Part shown: piece after piece, positions 1 through 12,945 of the stretch
Layout: every line of letters starts with the position of its first letter
Numbering within the stretch: position 1 is the stretch's first letter
Source: Pseudorasbora parva
Lineage: Eukaryota; Chordata; Actinopteri; Cypriniformes; Gobionidae
Assembly: GCF_024679245.1 (NCBI RefSeq)
Contig: NC_090173.1
Location: 26,006,160 to 26,070,159 of the forward strand
Direction: 5' to 3'
Length of the DNA stretch: 64,000 nt
Translations under genes and position numbers: made by a program
Notes under the pieces: generated by a model
The model's input: only the letters and a program-made list of their open reading frames with translations
Told to the model about the DNA's origin: nothing
The model's database searches: none

Positions 1-181
1 AAAAAACGCATTTTGTATGATCCATCCTATTTAGTTAAAATGATTCCCATTTTCACATACTTTTTCTGGCAACTGTATATTACCTCTGACACTTAAAAAT
101 GTGCATTATGTTTCAAAAAGAAAAAAGAAAAGATAAGATCACAGCTGAAAGCATTTTGTCATGCACAGGATTAGCTCTTAC

Positions 182-1981
182 CGATGCACTTGCGGTTTTT
201 GTAGAAGGTGAGGGTGCCGTGCCAAGTGTCCAAGTGAACGCCAATAATAGAGCCCTGTCCAAATCGTGACGAAAAGCTCACTTTATCACCGTTGTGATGT
301 AACAGACCTGATAAAATCACATACATAACAATAAAAAAATTCCTTCTGCACTATGCATTCAAGTAAAGTATAGTTGTTTTGAGCATAAGTATGTGTTTGT
401 GAACTGAACCCGTTTTACCTGTATATGACAGACCCCAGCTGTCTTCATCTTTACCCAGCAGGCTGCAGAATGTGTGTCTGTATTTGTCCAGATTCACATC
501 TGATGTGCCAATACCAACCATCTATAGAGAATTCAACCATTAAGAATGAACCCACATACACTACCGTTCAAAGGTTTGGGGCTGGTAAGAAGTCTTTTGT
601 GCTAACAAGTTGCATTTATTTAATGAAAAATACAGTTAAAAAATTAAATTGTCAAATGTTATCACAATGTATTTCTATTTGAATGTACTTTAAAATGTAA
701 TTTATTACTGTGATGATGAATCTGAATTTTCAGCATCATTACTCCTGTCCATAATGTCACATGATCCTTCATAAATCATTCTAATATGTTGATTTTCTGC
801 TCAAAAAACATTTCTTCTTATTATCAACATTAAAACCAGTTGTGCTATGTAATGATTTTGTGGAAACCAATTTATTCCATATTATCTGAAGGAATACATT
901 GTCCAAAACTTTTGAACTGGAGTGTACACATTTTCAAAAAGTAAAAGTAAAAGTAATGCAATGTGGCTCACATCTCGGAAATCTCTATTGATTCAGCAAG
1001 TTTCATCCTCACTAGCTGTATGCTGACAGTTATTCTTTGGTGTGCTGAGTCAGCCATGTTTAGAATCAGACTAAGTTTAGAATCAGCCCTTTTCTTTTCA
1101 GATGCCCAAAATAAGCAGAATGCATCCTACTCACAAAAAACATACTGAATATTACTACCACGCAAAACGTGCATATAGGCACACATCTGCACTCTTGTTT
1201 CTCACCATGTCTGTGCCGTAGACAGGGGAAGTCATTTTAATCTCCCAGAAGTGTTGTCCCTCCGAGAGTACTTTGGAGCCACGAATGGCTGCCGTTCCAC
1301 AGCTATATTCTGAGTGGAAGCTCACTTTCCTGTTCTCACAGCTCAGCAGCGTTGCAGATGACCGGCTGCCCTCATCCCACACCCAGTCAAAATCTGACAA
1401 ACAAGTAAACAGCCAATAAGAGAACAAATTTAGTCTCAAGCATGATCAAGTAAATACTTTTTTTTAAAAAGTATGTTGCATGTGGCACCACCTTGGTCGT
1501 CTTCTCCACAGTGGCAATCTCGCAGGTGTGTGTAACCCCGGAGCCGTGGGTTACAGCTGAGCTCCATCTGTGAATCACAACTGCAGTATGACTCTCCCGT
1601 TACAGGAACTGCGCTCGGGACCGCCGGCACAATGGCTGGATACTCGGCTTCGGAATCAGAATCACTGTACTGCGGGACAAATGTGTGCAAACATCTGATA
1701 TAGGTTCGGTCCGTTTTGTCAGTGTTTTTTTTTTACCGAAACAGCTCTTGTGATGTTCAGCACTTCAGACCATCTCAGACTAAACATATAATAGCTGCCT
1801 CATCTAAAGGCATTTCCACATCATCTACACCAACCTGCTGGCGATCATAACCCCACTCGTCACTTTCCGAGGCGAGCACCAGCGCTCTCGCATCTGCATC
1901 CCGTCGGATTCCACTCCACACGTACCTCCACGCCCTGCTGTTTCTGCTCCGCCTCGACATGCCAACCAGGAGCCACCGCAC
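182..1981 (-). CDS. spsb3: SPRY domain-containing SOCS box protein 3 (partial, 3' end outside window)
   Basis: Substrate-receptor subunit of an elongin B/C-cullin 5 ubiquitin ligase. The SPRY domain binds the target and a C-terminal SOCS box, outside this window, binds elongins. Five coding exons were reconstructed: 1960-1835 (ATG at 1960-1958, starts [11 protein letters not shown]), 1669-1492, 1393-1206, 521-419 and 307-182. All junctions are GT-AG and the reading frame carries through every one (0, 1, 0 and 1 leftover bases, in order). The second coding exon has the SDSDSEAEY acidic stretch and SAVPVTGES. The SPRY part has [28 protein letters not shown] / MVGIGTSDV across a splice, [20 protein letters not shown] and [11 protein letters not shown], which match vertebrate SPSB3 closely. 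The exon holding the start begins at 1981 after an AG, so at least one noncoding exon lies upstream. A Tc1-type MITE (559-924) sits in the intron between the third and fourth coding exons. Family is certain; paralogue (a or b) is not decidable here. Confidence 0.93.
559..924. mobile_element. Tc1-type nonautonomous element (MITE), copy 1
   Basis: The left end reads CACTACCGTTCAAAGGTTTG and the right end, reverse-complemented, reads CACTCCAGTTCAAAAGTTTT. Both ends are flanked by TA, the Tc1/mariner target. The interior (ATTTTCAGCATCATTACTCC, TCACATGATCCTTC, TTTTGTGGAAACC) is that of a very abundant cyprinid repeat. It lies inside an spsb3 intron and carries no transposase. Confidence 0.82.
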
Positions 1982-2071
1982 CTGTCAATCAAAGAAAGAA
2001 CAGTTGTTTGACATAAAGCATAAACAAGGGGAACAAACAGTGCTGCTGGAGCAAACACATTGTCAAGTCAA

Positions 2072-2150
2072 ATTTATTTGCCTGGCACTTTTCACAATGC
2101 TCACTGTTTCAAGGCAGCTTTATAAAAAGTCATGATGTTTATAATATCTT
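2072..2150. repeat. Dispersed teleost repeat fragment (TTTGCCTGGCACTTTTCACAAT type)
   Basis: The segment AATTTATTTG...GCACTTTTCACAATG...CAAGGCAGCTTTATA resembles the widespread fish repeat whose core is TATAGCGCTTTTACAAT...CAAAGCAGCTT. A second, clearer copy is at 30475-30600. Assigned from pattern memory only. Confidence 0.5.
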
Positions 2151-2159
2151 ACCATCTTC

Positions 2160-5040
2160 ATGCATTCTAGTCGCATATTAGCAGATTAAAGCTAGCTGAC
2201 AGCAGCTGAGATTGCTATATACAGTAGTGGCCAAAAGTGATGTCTGGCCTATGAAAATTTAAAACGTGCTATCTTCACAGTTTATTCAAATATTATAAAA
2301 CCTTCCTTAACGTGTTTTGTTGCATATTGCATAGTTGTGCTTGGAGTCAAAATGTTTTATTTGTGAGAGTTCAACGACATAAGAGTTTTTTTCTATGCAT
2401 TTCTATATTACTTATTTGCACAGGAAAATAAAACCTGTAGCTGTAGTTTGATGGGTTTTTTTTGTGTGCAGTTTTTAAAATTGTGTCAGATAAATATCTT
2501 AACCAACTTCAGTGTTTAGTTCCTCCCTCGTATTTTAAATATGCAAAAAAATCCTCATATCTTGATGGTTTATTTGAACTTTGTAGGTTAATTAAAAACA
2601 GAAATCCAGAAATCTCTTTTGGCAAATACTGTAGTATATATCGCCCTACCTATATATACACCTTTTTAACAAGTTAGACAAGAGTCGGCTCATCTTTTTA
2701 AGTCAGTTTAATATAATTTAAGTTAAAATGATACAGTCAAGCGTAAAAAAAAAACTGTGTTATTATGTAGTGTATAATATATTAGTTTGATATAAGGCAT
2801 AAACTTTTGTTTCTACCTCATGTACTCATATTTTAAAGATTCAAATCACTAAAAGGACGCATTATGTTAATGTGAGTTTTATTGTAAGCCCTCTGCGCGT
2901 GATGCGCCACTGTAGTATTTCGCGCGAGATGTAAACAGACAACACTGTCATTCCTGTATTTCCTAGAGACAGATAACCCCAACAAAACTAACATGCATAA
3001 CTAACACGACAAAAATAACATGTTCTCTTGTTAGGCCTCGCAGAAAGTGGTCAGCGAGAGCGTCAGGCACCTTGCAAGTCTGTAGACATGAAGGCTAGTT
3101 CGCTAAGTGGAGACCAGATCGCCTATAGTAAAACTAGTGATACCACATACGGTTTGGATTTGAATATTATACCAGTTCATATGATAATAATAATAAGAAA
3201 GTGCAACAGGCTTCGCCATATGATCTTGGCGCTAACGGAGGCTCTCGGGCTTAGCTGGCGCTAACGTTACATCCTGGCTGCTGCATTCACTAGGACAAGC
3301 ACAAGCAAACTTACCTGTCTTTTACGGATACCACCGCGATCCTTGGAGTCCCGTATAACTTAAGATTTTATTATTACACAGTAATGTATGTATATGTGAA
3401 GGCAATCGGATTTCGTCCACAGGCACTAGCTAACTGTCACTCTTTCCTGTGACCTACTTTCACGACAGACGTAAACAATACATTAGCAAGTCCCGCCTCT
3501 CCCGTTCAGGACCCCATTGGCCGAAAATTGCAAGTGGGCGTGGTTTATTTTTTAGCTCGCGTATCTACAGGTCTAAACAGCTGTCACTTAAATGCCAAAC
3601 TTGTCTCAAGACTGAAGGCTAAACCCCTTTCTGACGTTTACTGCACGCTTCCCAATCCAGGCAAATGTGGCGGCAGTACATGAGCTACAGGCAGAAGTTA
3701 AATGTATTATTATTGATTAACTACATTCGTTTTGGACTGTTTAAATTAGACAATCAGATCTTTTCTGCGTTCTTCATTTTCTATAGCAAATTTCAAACGT
3801 GTAATTTAACCGACTATTGCAGATTATTCGACCAGATGTTTCAGAACAATCTTTTTTTTCTAAAATTTGTCATTTTTAAATACCTACAAAAGTTAGCCCC
3901 CAATTTTGTTAATTCACCTTGATTAAAACTGGTATTTTGCTGTCATAATACCCAGCTGTCAAGGCCGATCAAGTATATGAATTTTCTAGTAAATTCACGC
4001 TATGTCGTAATAGGTAGTTTTGAGATGATAACACGTGACGTTATATTCTGAGCTGTTGACGTCCTCGAACTGGGCTGGGACCTAGGACTTGCGTTTATGG
4101 CAATGCTAGCTCATGGACGATTTTTACCAGTTTAAATAATGTAATCGCGGTAATTATGAAATGACATGAATGCACCTTTAGCCCAAAATCAAAAGAAAGA
4201 AATTACATTTTATAGAGTCTGGGACTGTGAGGTAAGCATTGTTTGCCAATGAAGCCTAATTCATTTTTTATTTTTTTTTATTTTACTTCTGTATATGATT
4301 ATTTCATAATTTAATGGATTATGTATGTGCATTTAAATAAAATAATGGTAATTATATAACTTTCTATTTAATTTTCATTAAAAAAAATGTATTCAATATA
4401 TATCGTTTCTTTCTTTAGATTTTGAAACATTACCTGGACCCTTTTGGCAGGTTTCAAGATTCACTAATTAGGCTATGATACGTTACTGTTATAACCCAAT
4501 TCAAAAATCATGATTTGTACTAAGAATTAGGTAGAAATCGTCGTGTGTTTTCCTACTGCTAAACGAAATAAATCATTAAAAAAAAATCCTACTTTTGTTT
4601 AACTCTCACTGTTCATTTTCATTGCAGTTGCGCCGTTTTTAGCGCCCCCTCTCTGCCCTTATTGCAGCTTGACTGCAGCAGCGAAGAGAGTGATGAATGG
4701 AAGTTTGGTTGAGGCTGCAATGCAGATTTAGACAACCAGATGATAACCTGTGTGAATTAATCCTTCATACAAGTCTATTTGTCTCTTGACACTCCACTAT
4801 GAAAGCATCATGATTGACACAATGTATAGTTGCGATTACTGAATACATTTAGATGAGACATAATTCTCAGATATGACTTATGAACCTAAGTCCTTTTGAT
4901 TAGAGCACAATAAGTTACAATTTGTGCACATGAAATTCATTGACAACATGTTACAATCCAAGTACTGGACTGAAATGAACTTTGAACATCTGCTGTATGT
5001 TTTCACATCACATGAGTGATTGAATAAAAGAGAAACTGAA
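2160..5040. other. Intergenic region between spsb3 and atp6v0c
   Basis: AT-rich sequence apart from the spsb3 promoter zone near 3.3-3.6 kb. I see no coding exon with splice sites and no tRNA. The open frames here are short and resemble nothing I know. Confidence 0.5.
3315..3400 (-). promoter_or_regulatory. spsb3: Candidate noncoding first exon and promoter of spsb3
   Basis: On the minus strand a strong 5' splice site (AGACAG then GTAAGTTTGC) falls at 3315/3314 and could join to the acceptor just before 1981. Upstream, at about 3500-3545, are CCAAT-type (CATTGG) and GGGCGTGG GC-box motifs, as expected for a housekeeping promoter. The right-hand boundary of the exon is a guess. Transcript data would settle it. 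Confidence 0.4.
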
Positions 5041-5056
5041 ATTAGGTTGAGGAAGT

Positions 5057-5062
5057 TTTATT
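5057..5062 (-). terminator. atp6v0c: Polyadenylation signal of atp6v0c
   Basis: AATAAA on the minus strand (TTTATT on the plus), about 850 bases beyond the stop codon at 5917-5915. No better signal is obvious closer to the stop, so the 3'UTR probably spans about 5040-5914 and includes a short (AC)/(GT) tract near 5863-5882. Confidence 0.55.
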
Positions 5063-5914
5063 CGGAAACTGACAAGCTGTGCTGGTGTTCACCCATTAAT
5101 GGAACCAGAAACAGTATCAACTACAGGTAAAACTCTACACGGATGAAGAATGTCATGTTAAAATTTAAAACACACACTCGCTCATAAACACGTGTGCATA
5201 CATTCGTTTCACACACACTTAGTAAACTTGCACATCAATACCTTAAGACAACGGTCTCCATGGTAATCAATGATTAACATACCCAAAGGAACTTAAATTT
5301 CCCACAGAGCAATTTACCTACCTATACAGATACATACATACATATATATATATCTGATACACACACTCACACATTTCATTTAGATGACCAGAATATCAAT
5401 AAAGACTTTGATCCATTTAAACTGTTTAATGAACATCTCAAAATCTTCATAAATAATCAGCAGAAACAAAAAACAAAACAGTAAATCATTCTTTTTTACA
5501 TTTAGGTCCTCAGCATCAGTGTCTCAATTTGAATGGTCCCAAAAGTGAGAAAACAAAATGACAGTTGATTTGTTCTTCAAATAAGAATAAAATTGACAAA
5601 ATAAAAGGATGACAAACAAGTGTAGCATAGGAGAAAGAGGGCGTCTATTTAAACACACACACAGGACGAGAGCAATAGCTACACAGCGCATTTACAGGGG
5701 AACACACATCAGGCTACTATACACGGAGAGGAGGTTCAATCACACATTCACTTGCAAACAGCACACTCACGATACACACATGCACGCAAAAAAAAAAAAA
5801 AAAATCCTCTCATATCGTTTTGGATAGTGAAATTACTCAATGTGTGTCATTAGGAGGATGTTTGTGTGTGTGTGTGTGTGTTTGTTCATGTGTAAGAGAG
5901 GATAAGAGCAATGA

Positions 5915-8900
5915 TTAACCCTTAGTGGACAGGATAAGAGCAACAATTAGCCCGTAAAGCCCCAGAACCTCAGCGAAAATGAGGATGAGGATCATTCCCA
6001 CAAATAAACGAGGCTGCTGGGCTGTGCCCCTCACTCCTGCGTCACCCACGATACCTATGGCGAAGCCAGCCGCAAGACCACTCAGACCGACGCTCAGCCC
6101 GGCACCAAGGTACAAGAAACTCCTAAAGAGAGAAACACATTTGAATAGTGTTATTTCTTTTTTTGTAACAACACTTTTTACATTATGAAGACAAAACAGA
6201 CAATTTTGAAATGTAGTAATTGGGAATTTTCCCCATTACATACAAATAATACAATAAATTGTAATTAAAATCAATATCAATAATAATAAAAGAACAGTTT
6301 TACACTGCCACATACAGGTGTAGCCTCTTTAATTATTTATATACTCTCACTACCTATTATTTCTAATATAATTTATCTTTTTTACAACAATGTCATGTCA
6401 AAAAGTACAGACAATTAAATGTGGACAGCAATGAAGATTTTTTACATAAAAATAGCTTTAAAGGGTTAATTCACCCAAAAATTAAATTGGTCTCATTAAT
6501 GACTCTCCCTAATGTTGTCCCACACCCGTAAGACTTCCGTTTATCTTCAGAACACAGTTTAAGATATTTTAGATTTAGTCCGAGAGCATATGCAGTCTAT
6601 GCACACTATACTGTCCATGTCCAGAAAGGGAATAAAAACATCATCAAAGTAGTCCATATGTGACATCAGTTAGTTCATTAGAATCTCTTGAAGCATCGAA
6701 AATACATTTTGGTCCAAAAATAACAAAAACTACGACTTTATTCAGCATTGTCTTCTCTTCTGGGTTTGTTTTCAATCCTCAAATAAAGATTTGAACAGTT
6801 ATAAATCAGTAGATTGATTCATGATTCGGATTGCCAATGTCACGTGATTTCAGCAGTTTGACACGCAATCTGAATCATGAATCAATCAGGCTGATTCATA
6901 ACATTCAAATCTTTATTTGAGGATTGAAAACAAACCAGTATGAAAAGACAATGCTGAATAAAGTCGTAGTTGTTTTTATTTTTGGACCAAAATGTATTTT
7001 TTTCGATGCTTCAAGAGATTCTAATTAACTAACTGATGTCCCATATGGACTACTTTGATGATGTTTTTATTCCCTTTCTGGACATGGACAGTATAGTGTG
7101 CATACACTTTCATGAAGGAACAGAAAAGCTCTTGGACTGTGTTCCGAAGATGAATGGAGGTCTTACGGTGTGGAATGACATTAGGGTCATTAATGACATA
7201 CATTTTTTGGGTGAACTAACCCTTTAATATAGTCTTTACTGTTACAAAAAGTAACAAAAGTGATTCAGTCAAGATTTTCTCTCTTTTGTTGTTTGATTAA
7301 CATTAATGACACAGAGGACAGCTGGTTTATTAGGCTGCTGTGACTAAGAACGAATGCACGGATCCAATATACTGTTACACATGCGTATTCCATCTTTCTG
7401 ATATCACGCGCATGTAGCAAAATGAGTTCTCTTCAGCTTCTTACTGCACTTCAATGGAAGAAAATCACTCATTTGTAATGCAATGCTTTAAAACTGCTTT
7501 ACGTTTAGTGACCATGCAGCACAGCAATGTAACGTGAGCGTACTGGTTGACTGATTTCTACTGGTATATAGCCCACTCCAAGTTTATATGCTCACTATTA
7601 ATTCTAATATATTTTTTATTTGTCAAACATTAAGACGACAATACAATGTAGACAGTCATTTGGATTTTCCATTACAACCAAATATAAAATATATAAATAA
7701 TAATTTACAAAAATGAACAATATCCTTACACCTCCATGTACAGAAACTTTAATAGCCTCTTTAATTGTTTATATACTCTGATTTCCTATCAATTTTACAT
7801 ATATTTAGATTATTCTATAATTAGACTTGTGGTATGAAACATGGTATGAATTAGAACTCAGCCACCAATAAAATATGAACTATTTTTTGTTTCCGAGGAA
7901 GTTGAGAGTGACTTGTAGGAAAATCAGACAAAAGACACACGAGGTGAGTGACTCACTTGTATAGGGAGACTGTGGGAGAGATGTTGTTGGCAATGAGTAC
8001 AGCCACCACCAGGCCGTAAATGGCAATGATACCCGCCATGACCACGGGAATGATGGATTTCATGATCAGCTCCGGCCGCATCACTGACATGGCAGCAATG
8101 CCTGTGCCGCTCTTGGCTGTCCCATATGCAGCCCCCAATGCTAAAAAGAGAGAAGAGGACACGTTAAATTAACACATTACAGGAGACAAAAAGAGTTAGA
8201 ACAAGCACTTATGATGGGTAAAAGTTCAATGAATAAAGGACAAGGTAAAGTTGTGGGTTGGAGCAAATACCCAACCAATGAACATAATTAAAACACGTGT
8301 CTTAAATATCAACCCCCATAATACACACTAGCTGTTCCATGAATAAACTCTGTATAATGTTAAGGAAAAACAACAGGCAAAACAATTGTTTTTTCACGCA
8401 CCGGTCAATGTTGAGATTTGGAGCTATTTTGCACTTCAGTAACACTTACACCACACTTCAGAATTTATTCGGAATTTATTCTTAACTATATTCGCACGTT
8501 TTTTAACAAGGGGTTTGTTTAAATGTCATTCACAAAATTTATATAACACTTTCTTTCCTAAAAGCATGATATCTTTAATTATTTTTAACCTGCCGTTATC
8601 CAATGTTCAGATTTTTGTTCAAGAAATGTTTGCAACGCCATGCTTATTTAATTGGATTATATTTTACATTTCTGTTTAAACAACACAAAACATTAACACA
8701 AAACCATTCAATTTCGTGACTAATTAACTGTAAGTATGGTGTATTGCTTTAAAGGTTTAAAAAGGCAAGGTCAGAAGAAACAGTGGCCAAGTCTTGTCGC
8801 TTTTTAGTCACATGACTGACTACAGCATCGAGTCCCCTTGGTTTGTGTGAAGCAGACGAGGAGGTGCGTCAATTTTATTTGGATTTATTTCGGGATCGAG

Positions 8901-9681
8901 GCACAGAGTGTGCTGAGACAGCACCTTAATCTAAAATACTAATTGTAATGGCTGTCATTTGAGTAACGTTGCAGAAAATAAGTGTGGCTCTGAGATACAG
9001 TTAAACTGACATGGATGTTTTTGTCTGGGCGTGTAGTTTAAAAAGAGACTGTCGCATTAGATAAGAGCAAACCTATTTGTGTTAATTAAGTAATGCATTT
9101 CGTCTTGACTGGGGGAAAAATTAAAATCAATGACACTAAATCGGTTAGACAACGCTACTGTTACAGTCTACTCTAGACCAATATACTGAGTCTATGAGAT
9201 TTTAAGAGTATTAGAATAACAAACAAACAAAAAAATCTGTCGTGCTTAGATGACATTAAATACATGACGCCCTTGCGCAAACATTACAACAGGAGACTAG
9301 GCTCGTGCGAAACGACAGCGTCTTAAGTTTTCCACGCAGGGATCGGTGAAACGTGACAATGAAGGAAATAATGAAACGAAATAAATAATTTATAAGCATT
9401 ACGTCAACTGAGACGTCATGTGCCGTGATGGAAACCTTCGCATCCCTTCTCCTACTACAGGTACACGGCTCAGCGAGCCGCAACACTGTGCCGTTCACAG
9501 CCACGCGATCGATACCAAGCGATCATCCAATGTACTCTGGCTTTTTGTTTAATAAACCACTCAAAGTGAGGGACAGTGAATTTAAGGTTAAAATGACGCG
9601 TCTCTTACCACTGAACACCATTGCTGCTGAGGCACCCATCACTGCGAAGAAGGGTGAGTATTCGGGACTCGAGGCGGACAT
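5915..9681 (-). CDS. atp6v0c: V-type proton ATPase 16 kDa proteolipid subunit c
   Basis: Rotor-ring subunit of the membrane (Vo) sector of the V-ATPase, which pumps protons into lysosomes, endosomes and secretory vesicles. Three coding exons: 9681-9609 ([20 protein letters not shown]), 8140-7957 and 6122-5915. The pieces sum to 465 bases, an exact 154-aa frame plus stop, with GT-AG junctions. It has four membrane helices. The proton-carrying glutamate is residue 137, in FAEVLGLYG within helix 4, and the repeated [10 protein letters not shown] / [15 protein letters not shown] glycine motifs of helices 1 and 3 are intact. Length matches the vertebrate family (about 155 aa); the extra C-terminal glycine after STK is minor. 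A 762-bp palindromic transposon lies in the second intron. Near-identity to vertebrate ATP6V0C makes the call secure. Confidence 0.97.
6462..7223. mobile_element. Large palindromic TTAA-inserting DNA element
   Basis: Nearly the whole 762 bases form one inverted repeat. The ends are AGGGTTAATTCACCCAAAA and its counterpart TTTTGGGTGAACTAACCCT, each flanked by TTAA (6458-6461 and 7224-7227). Arm landmarks that pair include GACATGGACAGTATAGTGTG with its complement near 6602-6622, and AATCTTTATTTGAGGATTG with its complement near 6775-6795. The centre is near 6845. There is no transposase. The TTAA target fits piggyBac or Kolobok-type elements. The element is in atp6v0c intron 2. Confidence 0.82.
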
Positions 9682-9930
9682 TCTTCTGGCGCGTTCAAGA
9701 CACTAAAACTAAAGACAGAAAGTGAGGAAGGCTTCAGTCTGAGAGGTTAAGGTTCCAAAGAAGGTCTATTCCAGGTTGGCAGGTCTTGCAAGAGCAGGAG
9801 AGCAGCTCAAAGGATGGTCACGAATCCGACAGAACGCTGGTCGCCGGTGGAGAGGAAGAAAATGGCGAAATGGAGAGTGTCACCTGATCAACCATGAGTG
9901 CAGGGTCCATTTCCGCTTCTCTAGGGATGA
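9682..9930 (-). promoter_or_regulatory. atp6v0c: atp6v0c 5'UTR and promoter region
   Basis: Relatively GC-richer stretch directly upstream of the ATG at 9681. No TATA box is evident, in keeping with a housekeeping gene. The start of transcription cannot be fixed from sequence. Confidence 0.4.
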
Positions 9931-11950
9931 CTTATGAATACGCAATACATTTCTTTTTAGGATTTTGAAATGACAGACCGTCACGAGATCGCAGAGAGGA
10001 CTATCAACGTGTCAGTATAATTAAATGCACATTAGTAGTTTTGTGTGAGCATTCGGTGGTTTTGACACTTGAACTGTACCCCTTTTTATAGGCATTGTGG
10101 TATGTTCCATTGCAGGCTTCCACTATGATAACGTGAACGCAATCCAAGATCATAGAAGGATCATATAGGCCTGTAAACCAGTTGTTTATCTGGTTGAACT
10201 TGTTTAAATCTTTCAAAACCATAAGATATTAGCCACAAATTGTATGGACAAGTTACAACATTTTATCAACCATTTTAAGGATAAAGTTTTGAAACTACAA
10301 CAACATAGGCTATTCTGCTCAAATAAGTTTTCTGAATGCATTTACTATATATATTTGCAGACCACCATTAATGACACTAAAAAAAGTTTACTGAAGCATT
10401 TAAATGTCGATGAATGTTGAAGTAACACTATTTTAACATTGTCAGTGGACAGTGCATGAGGTAGGCTACATTGTCATGTGCCTAGTCTCATGACTTCTAG
10501 GCTTGGAGCTGGAGAGTCCAGAGAGGAAGTAACAATGTTACTCACTCTCAAGCACAGACATGAGCAGACAAAGTATACTATAATATTAAAACAGATGTAG
10601 CTGTAATGCGTGTAATGTGTGTGAACAAACTGTTCTGTAGCTAATGTGTGTGAACTTCCCTCTTAGTTGTCTCATTTTTGATGTGAACCGAAATACTAAA
10701 AGTTATACTATGTATTCCCTTGATATTCCTTCCTTTGCATGATAGCTGCTGGTGACAGTCACCTGAGATTATATTACTTACATTTCCACAGTTGTAGTTA
10801 CAATAAAACCTCTTCAGATAAAGAAGAATGAATAGTAAGCAAAATAATTTTCTTCTATTGAATGAAAAAGAAACAGTGTATCTATAGGCCTAATCATATA
10901 CAAGAGAGACATTGCCAGGTGCTTTGTGGGAAAATGTGAAAAAGTTTCTGGGCAATATTTTAGCCATACTGCATTTTATCTATAGATATTATCACCTCAG
11001 TTGATTATATTGTTCAATATGCTTCCCTAATGCAATAACTGCTTGACATTCATCTCACTGTGTTCGTTGACTTTAATGGTAACAAGAACAATAGCCATTT
11101 AATAAACACATGTAACAAACCCGCAGAAATTAAAACTAAATACAATAAATAAATACATCTAAAAATAAAGGCATCTGGAAATAAATCAATCTAAAAATAA
11201 ATTAATGCATACATAAACAAATCTAAAAATAAACACATAAATATAAAAATTAATTAACAAATACAATTAATTACAGATTTATAAAAGCAGAACATTTTAA
11301 ATTAAGGGCATAAATTAACAATGCAAAAATAAATGTAATTAGTTGTTTATTCCTTTATTTTCCTATCATTATATTTATTTATCTATTTATTCAGATATAC
11401 ATTTATTCATTTGTTTATTTTTAATTTCTACAGGTTTGGTCCTCCATGAACATGACATGACAAAACACTTAATAAACTAAAGAAATTAAATGTCATACAC
11501 AATATAGACAATAGTTTATAAACTAGATAAATATAGTATTCGTGATTTTGTTCAGACAGTGAAGAAAAGTATACATATTTAGAAGCGTAGGCTGATTTGA
11601 AGGAGGAAGTATATTTTATATAGCTGCATATATTTTAGGATGAAAGGATGGCTGAGAATGCTCATTGGGCGGGTTAATAAAAGTCCGATGGCTCCATTGG
11701 ATGTCGCTGTAATTCTTCATAATTTCGTTTCGTTGTCTACGTGGCAGTGACTCATCGGGAGTCCGGTACTGCTCTCTGTTGGTAATCTGTATCCAGCATA
11801 TCTGAAAACCAACCAAATCACCTGATATGTCTTCGTTTTGGTGTCGCCATGGTCTCGTTTTGAGCACGGATGACCTGTTTTAATGTTTTAATCGTGTTAT
11901 ATTTATAGATATACAGATATATTACAAATGCATTTTCTCAAAACAACTGT
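9931..11950. other. Intergenic region with simple A/T repeats
   Basis: Contains a block at about 11140-11440 of imperfect (AAATA)n/(TTTAT)n simple sequence. No gene or intact element was recognised. Confidence 0.5.
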
Positions 11951-12022
11951 AGGGGGCACCCGGATTTGAACCGGGGACCTCTTGATCTGCAGTCAAATGC
12001 TCTACCACTGAGCTATACCCCC
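11951..12022 (-). tRNA. tRNA-Cys (anticodon GCA)
   Basis: A 72-base cloverleaf read on the minus strand. The acceptor GGGGGTA pairs with TGCCCCC, discriminator base U. The A box TAGCTCAGTGGTAGA and B box GGTTCAAATCC are present. The anticodon loop CTGCAGA gives GCA. It has no intron, and a TTTT run follows within about ten bases of the gene end as a Pol III terminator. The mature sequence is identical to the two plus-strand copies at 37882 and 39987. Confidence 0.96.
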
Positions 12023-12320
12023 TCGCATTATGAGATTGAGTTTAATTAATTATATAGCCTATAACCATATAAATATGCAATGCAATAGCTAAATATTCAT
12101 AATGCAAATTAATGTTTTAATAATAATTCCGTATGTCAATCATGTTTATCTATTTAATAGCTACATCACGACACGTTAATAATTCTACACATTAGGCCGT
12201 TTCATCTCCACAAAGGCTCTTTATTCTGAAAATTGATCGGTCATTTTTGAACATTTATTGACATAAAATACATGCATTTGAAAATAGTGTTGTTAACTCT
12301 ACTATACTGAGTTTGTAAAT

Positions 12321-12335
12321 GGGGGGGGGGGGGGG
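12321..12335. repeat. Run of 15 G
   Basis: An uninterrupted G homopolymer in otherwise AT-rich DNA. It is a likely polymerase-slippage site, so the assembled length is doubtful. Confidence 0.9.
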
Positions 12336-12945
12336 TATATTTTAATACTGTCTTCTAAATCAAAAGTAGAAGGAAAACCATCAGTCTTGCGTAGGTTTTG
12401 TTTGTGCCAGGTGCTATCCTGTAGGAACAGTGTTTGTATGACAGAGAGATGAGAAGGAAGTGTGAAGTCTCATGTTGTAAGTGTATCCTGCGTCCTCCAG
12501 TGAATTCACGTTATAGCTCTTCCCCATCTCAGAATCCAGTGACATGATCCCACAAACACAGGAGCTTCTTCCTGTAAGGTGCAACAATATACAGCGCATC
12601 GCTATTATTGTGAGGAGGCCTAGGCCTAATATTTATAAAAAATAAAATAAAAACACCCCACCGTTAGTCGATTGTGCAATTTAATTTGATTTACTATAAG
12701 TATACAATTTTAATATCAAGCTACATTTTAACATTATAATTGTTTATTTGTATTTTAACATAATTTAACTATAACATGCCTTGATATGATCTGGTCCGTA
12801 ATCACAATTACCAAGAGCAGCTAGTATAAACAGCACAAAGAGTGTTGTTTTTCCTTTATAATGTGTAAAAACACAATTTGCTAAAATCAATCGCCAACCT
12901 TTGTGTTCCTTGCCGAGGACGTGAATCACGCATCCGCTGCCTCGG

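Noticed and set aside
12414..12599. 61-codon minus-strand frame downstream of the microprotein candidate
   Set aside because: It follows a fair splice acceptor (CACCTTACAG) and could be a 3' exon, but the protein resembles nothing known and the microprotein frame has already stopped; kept only as a possible UTR exon.
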